Shown one piece after another: positions 17,722-26,515 of a DNA stretch of 64,000 nt. The stretch's first letter is position 1. Each line of letters opens with the position of its first letter. The notes beneath the pieces are model-generated. The model was not told the DNA's origin, made no database searches, and saw only the letters and a program-made list of their open reading frames with translations. A program made the position numbers and the translations under genes. Source of the stretch: Elioraea thermophila (ex Habib et al. 2022) (lineage in GTDB: Bacteria > Pseudomonadota > Alphaproteobacteria > Acetobacterales > Acetobacteraceae); NCBI RefSeq assembly GCF_003336755.1, contig NZ_QMDI01000002.1:1054001-1118000 (forward strand), written 5' to 3'.

Positions 17722-18981
17722 ATGAGAAGGGCGTTCCTCGCGGGCGTCACCGCGCTTGCACTTGGCCTGCCGACCGTGGCGGTCGCGCAGGAACCGATCC
17801 GGATCGGCATCCTGGTCGCACTGGAAGGCGCCTTCGCGGAAGGCGGACGCGACGGCATCCGCGGCATCGAGATGGCGCTGCGCAGCGTCAACAACCAGAT
17901 CGCCGGACGGCGGCTGGAGACGGTGATCGCGCCGACCGACACGCGGCCTGACACCGCGGTGCGGCAGGCGCGCAAGCTGATCGAGCAGGATCGCGTCGAC
18001 TTCATCATCGGTCCTCTCTCCGGGTCCGAGGGCATCGCGATCCGCGACCACGCCAAGACCCAGCCTGACAAGACCTTCATCAACGGCGCCTCGGGCGCGT
18101 TGGAAACGACGTGGGTCGACCCGGCGCCCAACTTCTTCCGTTTCCACACCCATGGGCTGCAGTGGGGTGCGGGGCTCGGCGAGTACGTCGTGCGCACCAA
18201 GGGCTGGCGGCGCATCGCCACCGTCGCCGCCGACTACTCCTTCGGCCACACCAACTTCATGGGCTTCGCGATCGATTTCTGCCGTGCGGGCGGCGACATC
18301 GTGCGCCGCTTCTGGGTGCCGCTCGGTGCCGCCGACTACGGCGCGGTGATCGCGCAACTGCCCGATGACGTCGATGCGATCTATCTCGGCCTCGGCGGCA
18401 CGGACGCGATCAACTTCCTCAATCAATACGCCCAGGCCGGTTCGAAGATGAACTTCATCGGCGGCACGATCATGGCGGATCAAACGGTGCTGACGTCGCG
18501 CGGGCGGGCGCGCGAGGCGCTGATCGGCACGCCGACCTCGGGCATGATCTCGGACGAGAACCCCGACCCCGCCTGGCAGGCCTTCGTGCGCCGCTATCGC
18601 GAGTCCTATCCGGAAGGCCAGCGCTTCCCTTCGCCCACCATCTTCGCCACCGCCTATCACATCAGCACCATGGCTGCGCTCGAGGGGTTGAAGGCGGTGA
18701 ACGGCGACCTCTCCGGCGGGCAGCGCGCCTTCCAGGCCGCGCTCGCCCGCCTCGAGCTCGACACGCCGCTCGGCAAGATCCGCCTCGACGAGACCCGGCA
18801 GGCGATCGGCCCCGTCTTCGTCAACGAGGTGGCGCAACGCCCGGACGGTTCGCTCTACAACCGCATGGTGAAGCGGGTGGACAACGTGTCGCAGACCCTG
18901 GGCCTGCCGGTGGCGGAGTTCCGCGCGCTCGGCATGCCGGGACGCGACACGCCCGATTGCGCCCGCCTGCGGCGGCGTTGA
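17722..18981 (+). CDS. branched-chain amino-acid type ABC substrate-binding protein (LivK-like), copy 1
   Basis: A 419-residue type I periplasmic binding protein with a Sec signal peptide (RRAFLAGVTALALGLPTVAVAQ). The mature part starts IRIGILVALEGAFAEGGRDG and contains the DFIIGPLSGSEG and NGASGALETTWVDPAPNFFR stretches of the ligand cleft. The ATG follows GGGGAGAG. It opens the long operon ending near 40 kb. It is very similar to the next gene; long blocks such as the VAADYSFGHTNFMGFAIDF region are identical. LivK-type proteins often bind aromatic acids, amides and urea-like compounds as well as amino acids. Confidence 0.92.
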   Translation: MRRAFLAGVTALALGLPTVAVAQEPIRIGILVALEGAFAEGGRDGIRGIEMALRSVNNQIAGRRLETVIAPTDTRPDTAVRQARKLIEQDRVDFIIGPLSGSEGIAIRDHAKTQPDKTFINGASGALETTWVDPAPNFFRFHTHGLQWGAGLGEYVVRTKGWRRIATVAADYSFGHTNFMGFAIDFCRAGGDIVRRFWVPLGAADYGAVIAQLPDDVDAIYLGLGGTDAINFLNQYAQAGSKMNFIGGTIMADQTVLTSRGRAREALIGTPTSGMISDENPDPAWQAFVRRYRESYPEGQRFPSPTIFATAYHISTMAALEGLKAVNGDLSGGQRAFQAALARLELDTPLGKIRLDETRQAIGPVFVNEVAQRPDGSLYNRMVKRVDNVSQTLGLPVAEFRALGMPGRDTPDCARLRRR

Positions 18982-19005
18982 ACGATCGCACCGAAGAGGA
19001 CTGAT

Positions 19006-19037
19006 GCAGGAATGATCCGGGCTCGGATCATTCCTGC
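19006..19037. promoter_or_regulatory. perfect 14-bp hairpin between tandem binding-protein genes
   Basis: Left arm GCAGGAATGATCCG, 4-base loop GGCT, right arm CGGATCATTCCTGC; all 14 pairs match. No T-run follows. It lies between the stop at 18981 and the start at 19075. A stable intercistronic hairpin here could protect the upstream message or reduce read-through, giving more of the first binding protein. As duplex DNA it could also be a dimeric operator. Confidence 0.7.
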
Positions 19038-19074
19038 CGTCTCCGCAGCTGGTCGAAGCCGTGGGAAGGAACCG

Positions 19075-20355
19075 ATGATCCGTCTGACCCGCCGTCACCT
19101 CCTGGCTGCTCCGGCCGTCCTCGCCGGCGCGGCCGCCGCCCGGTCCCCGCTCGCCCAGGCGGCACCGCTGAAGATCGGCGTCCTGGTCACCCTCGACGGG
19201 CCCTTCGCCGCCTCGGGCCAGGACGGGCTGCGCGGGCTGGAACTCGCGCTTCGCGCAGCGGGGCACAGCGTGGCCGGGCGCCGCATCGAAACCGTGGTCG
19301 GACCGACCGACGCCCGGCCCGACGTCGCCTTGCGTCAGGCACGCAAGCTGATCGAACAGGACCGAGTCGATTTCATCATCGGGCCGCTTTCGGGTTCGGA
19401 AGGGATCGCGTTGCGCGACTACGCGAAGACGATCCCCGATCGGACCATCATCAACGGTTCCTCGGCCGCGCTGGAGACCACCTTCATCGACCCCGCGCCG
19501 AACTTCTTCCGCTTCATCACCCACGGCCTGCAGTGGGGTGCCGGGCTCGGGGAATACGTGGTGCGCAGCAAGGGCTGGCGACGCATCGCCACCGTCGCTG
19601 CCGACTATTCGTTCGGCCACACCAACTTCATGGGCTTCGCGATCGACTTCTGCCGCGCCGGGGGCGACATCGTGCGCCGTTTCTGGGTGCCGCTCGGCCA
19701 GGCGGATTTCGGCTCCGTCGTGGCCCAGCTGCCCGACGACGTGGACGCGATCTATCTCGGCCTCGGCGGGTCGGACGCGATCAACTTCCTCAACCAATAC
19801 CTGCAGGCAGGAGCGCGGATGAACTTCATCGGCGGCTCCGCCATGGCCGATCAGACCATCCTCTCCTCGCGCGGGCGGGCGCGCGAGGCGCTGATCGGCA
19901 CGCCGACCTCGGGGATGATCTCCGACGAGAACCCCGACCCCGCCTGGCAGGGCTTCGTGCGCGCCTATCGCGAGGGCTTCCCGGAAGGCCAGCGCTTCGC
20001 CTCGCCCTCCTTCTTCGCCACCTCCTACTTCATCGCCGCCCGCGCCGCGCTCGCTGCGCTCGACGCCGTGCGCGGCGACCTCTCGGACGGACAGCGGGCG
20101 TTCCAGCGCGCGCTCGCCTCGCTCGTGCTCGACACGCCGCTCGGTGCCATCCGTCTTGATGAGAACCGCCAGGCGATCGGACCCGTCTTTGTTTCCGAGG
20201 TGACGCAGCGCGCGGACGGCGCGCTCTACAACCGGATGGTGCGGCGGATCGATGACGTCAACCAGACGCTGGGACTGCCGATCGAGGAGTTCCGCGCTCT
20301 CGGCCTGCCCGGGCGCGACACGCCGAACTGCGCGCGACTGAGGAGAAGCGGCTGA
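19075..20355 (+). CDS. branched-chain amino-acid type ABC substrate-binding protein (LivK-like), copy 2
   Basis: A 426-residue paralogue of the preceding gene. Differences concentrate in the leader, here Tat-like (RLTRRHLLAAPAVLAGAAAA), and in parts of the ligand-binding lobe: residues around the first domain, SAALETTFIDP versus SGALETTWVDP, and the C-terminal third. Start ATG at 19075 follows GGAAGGA; an earlier in-frame ATG at 19012 lies inside the hairpin and is rejected. Export by a different route from copy 1 is suggested by the leaders. Together the two receptors feed the LivHMGF-like transporter downstream. Confidence 0.92.
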   Translation: MIRLTRRHLLAAPAVLAGAAAARSPLAQAAPLKIGVLVTLDGPFAASGQDGLRGLELALRAAGHSVAGRRIETVVGPTDARPDVALRQARKLIEQDRVDFIIGPLSGSEGIALRDYAKTIPDRTIINGSSAALETTFIDPAPNFFRFITHGLQWGAGLGEYVVRSKGWRRIATVAADYSFGHTNFMGFAIDFCRAGGDIVRRFWVPLGQADFGSVVAQLPDDVDAIYLGLGGSDAINFLNQYLQAGARMNFIGGSAMADQTILSSRGRAREALIGTPTSGMISDENPDPAWQGFVRAYREGFPEGQRFASPSFFATSYFIAARAALAALDAVRGDLSDGQRAFQRALASLVLDTPLGAIRLDENRQAIGPVFVSEVTQRADGALYNRMVRRIDDVNQTLGLPIEEFRALGLPGRDTPNCARLRRSG

Positions 20356-20560
20356 CGCGGGCGAGGCGATGTCCCCTGCATGCGCCGTCGCGTGATGGAC
20401 TCGGATCGCCGATCGGGAATCGCGGAATGAGACCGGACCGGATGCGGCGTCCGTCGCTGCGGAACGTTGCGCTGCTCGGCCCGGCCGTGCCGGATCCCCG
20501 GAACCGCGCGGCGTCACCGCGCCACGCCGGGCGTATCGCCCGCAGGAAGGCATCCGAGCC

Positions 20561-21574
20561 GTGACGGGCTTCGTGCAGCGACGTCCGATCGCCACGCTCG
20601 CCATCGCCGTTGTCGTCGCCTTCTTCGCCTGGCTCGTCCTCGCGCCCTGGCCACCCGCCGTGACCGAGGTGATGGGACCGAAGCGCGTCTTCCTCTCCGC
20701 GATCCTCTCCGGCGTCACCCTGGGCGCGCTCTACTTCCTCGTCGCCTCCGGCTTCACGCTCATCTTCGGGCTGATGCGCAACGTCAATCTCGCGCACGGC
20801 TCGCTCTACCTCCTCGGCGGCTACATCGGCTTCGAGGTCGCGGACCGGACGGGATCCTGGCTGCTCGCCTTCCCGATCGTGTTCGTCATCACCGCGCTGA
20901 TCGGGATCGTGCTGCAATATGTCGTGTTCCGCCGCATGGAGGGCGAGGAGTTGCGTCAGACCCTAGTCACCATCGGCCTCTCCATCGTGCTTGCGGACCT
21001 GATGCTGGCGATCTGGGGCGGTCGCTCCTACCAGATCCTGACGCCCGACTTCCTGTCCGGGCCGATGGAACTGCCGCTGGTCACCGCGGTGCGCCCGAAC
21101 GGCGATTTCGTCTATCTCCGCTACCCGCGCGTGCGGATCTGGATTCTCGCCGCCGCGATCGTGCTCGGCATCGCGATGTGGCTCGTCATCAACCGCACGC
21201 GCATCGGCATGCTGATCCGCGCCGGTGTCGATGACCGCGAGATGCTCGCCGCCTCGGGGCTTCCGGTGCAGGCGGTGTTCGTCGCCGTCTTCGCCTTCGG
21301 GGCCGGTCTCGCCGGCATCGCCGGCATCGTCGGCGGAACGTTCCAATCCCTCTCGCCCGGCGAGGACACGCGGTTCCTGCTCGCCAGCCTCGTCGTCGTC
21401 ATCGTCGGCGGCATGGGCTCGATCACCGGGGCCGCGCTCGGAGCGCTGATCGTCGGACTGACCGAGCAGATCGGCCTGACCTACGCGCCGACCTACTCCG
21501 TCGTCTTCACCTTCCTCCTGATGGCGGCGGTGCTCGCCTTCCGGCCGCAGGGCCTGATGGGACGGAGGCTCTGA
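20561..21574 (+). CDS. LivH-type ABC permease
   Basis: A 337-residue inner-membrane permease of the branched-chain amino-acid family. An N-terminal hydrophobic segment precedes the LivH core ILSGVTLGALYFLVASGFTLIFGLMRNVNLAHGSLYLLGGY. The C-terminal motifs include GIAGIVGGTFQSLSPGED and VVVIVGGMGSITGAALGALIVG. Starts at a GTG with GGAAGG upstream. The 205-base gap before it is the largest within the operon and shows nothing else recognisable. It pairs with the LivM-type gene one base downstream of its stop. Confidence 0.94.
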   Translation: MTGFVQRRPIATLAIAVVVAFFAWLVLAPWPPAVTEVMGPKRVFLSAILSGVTLGALYFLVASGFTLIFGLMRNVNLAHGSLYLLGGYIGFEVADRTGSWLLAFPIVFVITALIGIVLQYVVFRRMEGEELRQTLVTIGLSIVLADLMLAIWGGRSYQILTPDFLSGPMELPLVTAVRPNGDFVYLRYPRVRIWILAAAIVLGIAMWLVINRTRIGMLIRAGVDDREMLAASGLPVQAVFVAVFAFGAGLAGIAGIVGGTFQSLSPGEDTRFLLASLVVVIVGGMGSITGAALGALIVGLTEQIGLTYAPTYSVVFTFLLMAAVLAFRPQGLMGRRL

Positions 21575-21575
21575 G

Positions 21576-22661
21576 ATGGCGGTCGCCGCCCGCACGCGCA
21601 GCACGCTTGCGGCGACAGGCCGTGCAGCCGCCGACCCCGGCATCGAGGCGCCGTGGTTCGCCCGCATTCCGACCGGCGTCTGGCTCGTCGGCGCGGTCCT
21701 GCTGACCATGCCGGCCTATGCGAACAACTTCGTGCTGTTCCAGGTGTTCGGCTGGAGTTTCATCCTCGGCATCATTGCGCTGTCCTTGATGTTCCTTGCC
21801 GGCTACGGCGGCATGGTCTCGCTGATCCAGATGACCGTCGCCGGGCTTGCCGGCTACATGGTCGCGATCTTGGGGCCTTCGGGGACGGAGCAGATCAGCC
21901 TCGGCCTCTCCTGGTGGATCTACCTGCCGGTCGCGCTCGCCGTCGCCACCCTGTTCGGCACGCTGGTCGGCACCCTCGCGGTGCGCACCGAGGGGATCTA
22001 CACGATCATGATCACCCTCGCGATCGCTTCCGCTTTCTTCTACTTCACTCGCCAGAACTACACGATCTTCAACGGCTACAACGGCTTCACCCTGGTCCGT
22101 CCGCCTGACCTGTTCGGCGTCGACTGGCGCCAGCCCGTGCCGTTCTACTACCTCTCCCTCGCCTGCGCCGCGCTCTGCTACGCGGCGGTGGTCTACGTCG
22201 CGCGCGCCCCGTTCGGCCTCGCCCTGCAGGGCATCCGCGACAATGCGCGGCGCATGGCCGCACTCGGCTACAACGTCACCGCCCATCGCATCCTAGCCTA
22301 CGGCTTCGCCTCGGTGCTGGCGGCGGTCGGTGGGGTGCTGCTCGTCTGGCAGAACGGTCAGATCGCGCCCGGAACGGCCGGCATCCCGGCAGTGATCGAC
22401 ATCCTGGTGATCGCCGTGGTCGGCGGGCTCAGGCGACCGATCGGACCCTTCATCGGCGCGCTGATCTACGTCGTGCTGTCGAGTTTCGCCCCCGACATCC
22501 TCACCGCCTTCGGCCTCGAGCCCGACCGCTTCAAGCTGATCGTCGGCCTCGGATTCCTCGCCGCCGTCTTCTTCTCGCCCGACGGCGTGCTCGGGCTCTG
22601 GGACCGCTGGCAGGCACGGCGCGCACGCCGGCCCGACCCGCTGACGGGGAAGGTGCCGTGA
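21576..22661 (+). CDS. LivM-type ABC permease
   Basis: A 361-residue second permease. Hydrophobic segments include FILGIIALSLMFLAGYGGMVSLIQMTVAGLAGY and the coupling region GLALQGIRDNARRMAALGYNV, characteristic of LivM. A longer N terminus (about 30 residues, alanine/arginine-rich) precedes the first helix. The ATG is one base past the LivH stop, and its own stop overlaps the GTG of the LivG gene, so assembly is translationally coupled. Confidence 0.94.
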   Translation: MAVAARTRSTLAATGRAAADPGIEAPWFARIPTGVWLVGAVLLTMPAYANNFVLFQVFGWSFILGIIALSLMFLAGYGGMVSLIQMTVAGLAGYMVAILGPSGTEQISLGLSWWIYLPVALAVATLFGTLVGTLAVRTEGIYTIMITLAIASAFFYFTRQNYTIFNGYNGFTLVRPPDLFGVDWRQPVPFYYLSLACAALCYAAVVYVARAPFGLALQGIRDNARRMAALGYNVTAHRILAYGFASVLAAVGGVLLVWQNGQIAPGTAGIPAVIDILVIAVVGGLRRPIGPFIGALIYVVLSSFAPDILTAFGLEPDRFKLIVGLGFLAAVFFSPDGVLGLWDRWQARRARRPDPLTGKVP

Positions 22662-23455
22662 GCGTGCTCGACAGCCCGGCACCCTCCAGTCGACTGGCCT
22701 CGGTCGGCGCGACCGCGGCCCTCGAGTTGCGCGGCGTCACGCGGATGTTCGGGGCGCTCGCCGCCATCGCGGACGTCAGCCTCACCGTGCGTCCCGGCGA
22801 GCGCCGTGCCGTGCTCGGCTCCAACGGTGCCGGCAAGACCACGCTGTTCAACTGCATCACCGGCGACATCCTGCCGACCTCCGGCACGGTTCGCCTGTTC
22901 GGCGAGGACGTCACGCGGTTCCCGCCTTACGAGCGGATCAGGCGCGGGCTGCGCCGGACCTACCAGATTTCGCTCCTGTTCCCGGGCCTCAGCGTCGCCG
23001 ACAGCGTCTATCTCGCCTGCCGCGGTGTCTCGCGCTGGCGCTACTCCCTGCTGCGCCCGCGCACCGGCGATCCGCTGCTCATGCGCACCGCCGAACTCAT
23101 CGAGGCGGTGCATCTGACACCGGCGCGCGACCGACTCGTCTCCGAACTGTCCTACGGCCAGCAGCGCCAGCTCGAGATCGCGCTCGCACTCGCGGGCGCG
23201 CCGCGGTTGATCCTCTTCGACGAACCGGCGGCCGGCCTCTCTCCCGCAGAGCGCCGGGAGCTGGTCGAGATCCTCACCACCCTGCCGCGTCATATCGGCT
23301 TCGTCATCATCGAACACGACATGGACGTCGCGCTGCGCGTGGCCGAAAGCGTGACCATGCTGCACAACGGTCGCGTGTTCAAGGAAGGCGCGCCCGACGA
23401 GATCGAGGACGACCCCGAGGTGCAGGCCCTCTATCTCGGAGGGGCCCATGGCTGA
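22658..23455 (+). CDS. LivG-type ABC ATPase
   Basis: A 265-residue ATPase with Walker A GSNGAGKT, the LivG hallmark ITGDILPTSGTVRLFGEDVTRFPPYERIR region, signature LSYGQQRQLEIA and Walker B LILFDEPAAGLSP, followed by IIEHDMDVALRVA. GTG start overlaps the LivM stop, and its end overlaps the ATG of the LivF fusion by eight bases. It provides one of the two nucleotide-binding domains, and the other is the N-terminal part of the next protein. Confidence 0.94.
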   Translation: MSVLDSPAPSSRLASVGATAALELRGVTRMFGALAAIADVSLTVRPGERRAVLGSNGAGKTTLFNCITGDILPTSGTVRLFGEDVTRFPPYERIRRGLRRTYQISLLFPGLSVADSVYLACRGVSRWRYSLLRPRTGDPLLMRTAELIEAVHLTPARDRLVSELSYGQQRQLEIALALAGAPRLILFDEPAAGLSPAERRELVEILTTLPRHIGFVIIEHDMDVALRVAESVTMLHNGRVFKEGAPDEIEDDPEVQALYLGGAHG

Positions 23456-25646
23456 GCGCGCCCGCGTTCCGGCCCTCGAGATCCGCGGGCTCAACGTGTT
23501 CTACGGCGCGAGCCACGCCGTGCAAGGGGTGGACCTGACGCTCGAAGGCGGCGTGCTCTCCCTCGTCGGCCGTAACGGCATGGGCAAGACCACGCTGTGC
23601 AAGGCGATCATGGGCCTCGTGCCGATCGCCTCGGGAACGATCCGTTTCGCCGGCCGATCCCTCGTCGGTCTGGCGCCGTCCGAGATCGCCCGGCTCGGCA
23701 TCGGCTACGTGCCACAGGGCCGGCGGCTCTGGCGTTCGCTCACGGTGGATGAGCATCTGCGCATGGTCGCGCGCGGTTCGCGCGGCGCCTGGACGGTCGA
23801 TCGCATCTACGCGACCTTCCCCCGCCTCGCCGAGCGGCGGAACAATGGTGGGGCGCAGCTCTCGGGCGGCGAGCAGCAGATGCTCGCGATCGGGCGGGCG
23901 CTGCTGCAGAACCCCCGCCTGCTGGTCATGGACGAGCCCACTGAGGGCCTCGCGCCGGTGATCGTCGAGCAGCTGGAAGAGCTTTTGCACCGGCTCGCCG
24001 AGGAGGGCGATCTCGAGGTGCTGCTCGTCGAGCAGAACATCGGAGTCGCCTGTGCGACGGCGGATCGCGTCGCCGTCATGGTGAACGGGCGCATCAACCG
24101 GATCGTGCCGGCGCGCGAGCTCGCGCAGGACGTTGCCCTGCAGCAACGGCTCCTCGGCGTGGGACGGCACGGGCACGACGACACTCCTCTCGAGATCCAG
24201 ACCTCGCCCGAGGCGCGGGGGGCCGGCGCCGAGCCGCCGCCTGGCATCGCGCGGATCTACCTCTCCAACCCCGTCCGCCCGACGCGCTGGTCGCAACCGG
24301 TGCCCGTCGAGCAGATCGAACGCGCCGCCCGCGTGCTGAGCGCGCTGCCGCCGGGACCGAGTTCCAACCAGCCCGAGCTCCGCCCGCTCGCCGCCCCCGG
24401 CGAGCGTGTCGTGCTGGTCGCCGGCACGCTCGACACCAAGGGCGACGAGCTTCGTTTCCTGCGCGACCTGATCCGCGACGCCGGCCTTGTCGTCCGTCTC
24501 GTCGACCTTTCGACGAGCGGCAAGGAGAGCGGGGCTGACGTGCCGGCACATCTCGTCGCCGCCTTCCATCCGCGCGGACCGGCTGCGGTGTTCACCGGCG
24601 ATCGCGGCGAGTCGGTCGCGGCGATGACGGAAGCCTTCGCGCGCTGGATCGCCCGTCAGACGGGGATCGCGGGCATCGTCTCGGCCGGCGGCTCAGGCGG
24701 CACGGCGATCGTCGCCCCTGCGATGCGCGCGCTGCCCGTCGGCGTGCCGAAGCTGATCGTCTCCACCGTCGCCTCCGGCGAGGTGCGTCGCTACATCGGC
24801 CCTTCCGACATCATGATGATGCATTCGGTCGCCGATGTGCAGGGACTGAACGCGATCACCCGCGAGGTCCTGACCAACGCCGCCTACGCGATGGTGGGCA
24901 TGGTCAAGGGACGCCCCGCCACACCGCCCCGCGACGCGGCGAAGCGCACGGTCGCCCTCACCATGTTCGGGGTCACCACGCCCTGCGTTCGCCAAGTGGT
25001 CGCTTTGCTCGGCGATGGTTACGACTGCCTCGTCTTCCACGCCACCGGGATCGGCGGCCAGTCGATGGAGAAGCTGATCGACTCCGGCAAGGTCGACGCC
25101 GTGATCGACGTCACGACCACCGAGGTCGCCGACCTGCTCTGCGGCGGCGTGCTGCCGGCGCACGAGGATCGCTTCGGCGCCATCATCCGCCTGCGCATGC
25201 CGTACATCGGCTCGGTCGGCGCGCTCGACATGGTCAATTTCGGCCCTCCCGAAACGATCCCGGAACGCTATGCGGGCCGCCTCTTCTACCGGCACAATCC
25301 GCAGGTGACCCTGATGCGCACGACCGCGGAGGAGAGCACGCGCATCGGTCGCTGGATCGGCGAACGCCTGAACGCCATGGAAGGGCCGGTCCGCTTCTTC
25401 CTGCCGGAGGGCGGCGTCTCGGCGCTCGATGCGCCCGGCCAGCCGTTCGAGGACCGCGAAGCACGCGAAGCCCTCTTCTCCGCGCTCGAGGCAACCGTTC
25501 GCCAGTCGCCGCAGCGGCAGCTGATCCGCCTGCCGCTTCACATCAACGACACCGACTTCGCCGCCGAACTGGTGAAGGCGTTCCGCGCCCTCCACGGGGA
25601 CGACCGGCTGCGGCGGCGAAGCGACGGACGACGGAGGAAGGCGTGA
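23448..25646 (+). CDS. fusion: LivF-type ABC ATPase + UPF0261 (Tm-1 N-terminal-like) domain
   Basis: A 732-residue two-domain protein. Residues 1-235 are a complete LivF ATPase: Walker A GRNGMGKT (41-48), signature LSGGEQQML (138-146), Walker [15 protein letters not shown]. An 80-residue proline/arginine-rich linker follows (about 240-318). Residues 320-720 are a UPF0261 domain beginning [14 protein letters not shown], with [24 protein letters not shown] and [20 protein letters not shown]0261 is the N-terminal half of the plant antiviral protein Tm-1, and its bacterial enzymatic role is unsettled. The immediately downstream gene encodes the other Tm-1 half. The fusion ties that unknown activity physically to the importer ATPase on the cytoplasmic face. 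Confidence 0.92.
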   Translation: MAERARVPALEIRGLNVFYGASHAVQGVDLTLEGGVLSLVGRNGMGKTTLCKAIMGLVPIASGTIRFAGRSLVGLAPSEIARLGIGYVPQGRRLWRSLTVDEHLRMVARGSRGAWTVDRIYATFPRLAERRNNGGAQLSGGEQQMLAIGRALLQNPRLLVMDEPTEGLAPVIVEQLEELLHRLAEEGDLEVLLVEQNIGVACATADRVAVMVNGRINRIVPARELAQDVALQQRLLGVGRHGHDDTPLEIQTSPEARGAGAEPPPGIARIYLSNPVRPTRWSQPVPVEQIERAARVLSALPPGPSSNQPELRPLAAPGERVVLVAGTLDTKGDELRFLRDLIRDAGLVVRLVDLSTSGKESGADVPAHLVAAFHPRGPAAVFTGDRGESVAAMTEAFARWIARQTGIAGIVSAGGSGGTAIVAPAMRALPVGVPKLIVSTVASGEVRRYIGPSDIMMMHSVADVQGLNAITREVLTNAAYAMVGMVKGRPATPPRDAAKRTVALTMFGVTTPCVRQVVALLGDGYDCLVFHATGIGGQSMEKLIDSGKVDAVIDVTTTEVADLLCGGVLPAHEDRFGAIIRLRMPYIGSVGALDMVNFGPPETIPERYAGRLFYRHNPQVTLMRTTAEESTRIGRWIGERLNAMEGPVRFFLPEGGVSALDAPGQPFEDREAREALFSALEATVRQSPQRQLIRLPLHINDTDFAAELVKAFRALHGDDRLRRRSDGRRRKA

Positions 25647-26506
25647 CATCGCGACAGGCGATCCTGGAGCGGCTTCGGGCCAAGGTGGCGCGCGGCGAGG
25701 CCATCATCGGCGGCGGCGCCGGCACGGGGCTTTCCGCGAAGTGCGAAGAGGCCGGCGGCATCGACCTGATCGTGCTCTACAACTCGGGTCGCTATCGCAT
25801 GGCGGGCCGGGGCTCGCTCGCCGGACTGCTCGCCTATGGCGATGCGAATGCGATCGTCCTCGACATGGCCGCCGAGGTTCTCCCGATCGTTCGCCGCACA
25901 CCGGTTCTCGCCGGCGTCAACGGAACCGACCCTTTCCGGCGGATGGACGTGTTCCTCGACGAGATCAAGCGGCTCGGCTTCGCCGGCGTGCAGAACTTCC
26001 CGACCGTCGGGCTGTTCGACGGCATCTTCCGCCGCAATCTCGAGGAGACGGGCATGTCCTTCGGCCTCGAGGTGGACATGATCGCCAAGGCACACGCCAA
26101 GGACCTGCTGACCACACCGTACGTGTTCAATGCCGAGGAGGCGCAGGCGATGGCGCGGGCGGGAGCGGACATCATCGTCTGTCATTTCGGTCTGACGACG
26201 GGTGGCACGATCGGTGCCGAAACCGCGATCCGATTGGAGGATTGCCCGGCCCTCGCCGACGCCTGGGGCGAAGCGGCGCTGCGGGTCAATCCCGACATCC
26301 TGGTCCTCGTGCATGGAGGGCCGGTGGCGGAGCCGGCGGATGCCGCCTACGTGCTCGAACGAAGCCATGTCGTGCACGGCTTCTATGGCGCGTCCTCGAT
26401 GGAACGGCTGCCCGTCGAGCGGGCCTTGACGGAACAGGTGCGCGCGTTCGTCGCGCTGCGCACGCGCGCGTTGGCGAAGGTCGGCCGAGCGGCGGAAAAG
26501 GGATGA
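25643..26506 (+). CDS. TIM-barrel 'phosphoenolpyruvate hydrolase-like' family protein
   Basis: A 287-residue TIM-barrel protein of the family that forms the C-terminal half of plant Tm-1. Recognisable stretches are [46 protein letters not shown], a GVNGTDP loop, [12 protein letters not shown], and [16 protein letters not shown] near the end. Members are annotated as PEP hydrolase-like or TIM-barrel signal-transduction proteins without firm biochemistry. The GTG start overlaps the fusion gene's stop (GTGA), so the two Tm-1 halves are made together and probably form a complex or act on successive intermediates. No signal peptide. Confidence 0.88.
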   Translation: MTSRQAILERLRAKVARGEAIIGGGAGTGLSAKCEEAGGIDLIVLYNSGRYRMAGRGSLAGLLAYGDANAIVLDMAAEVLPIVRRTPVLAGVNGTDPFRRMDVFLDEIKRLGFAGVQNFPTVGLFDGIFRRNLEETGMSFGLEVDMIAKAHAKDLLTTPYVFNAEEAQAMARAGADIIVCHFGLTTGGTIGAETAIRLEDCPALADAWGEAALRVNPDILVLVHGGPVAEPADAAYVLERSHVVHGFYGASSMERLPVERALTEQVRAFVALRTRALAKVGRAAEKG

Positions 26507-26515
26507 GGTGAGGGG

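Noticed and set aside
17614-20718. 1,034-codon open frame on the minus strand opposite the two LivK-like genes
   Set aside because: Antisense shadow of high-GC coding sequence: its composition is Arg/Gly/His-rich with no family signature, while the plus strand encodes clear binding proteins.
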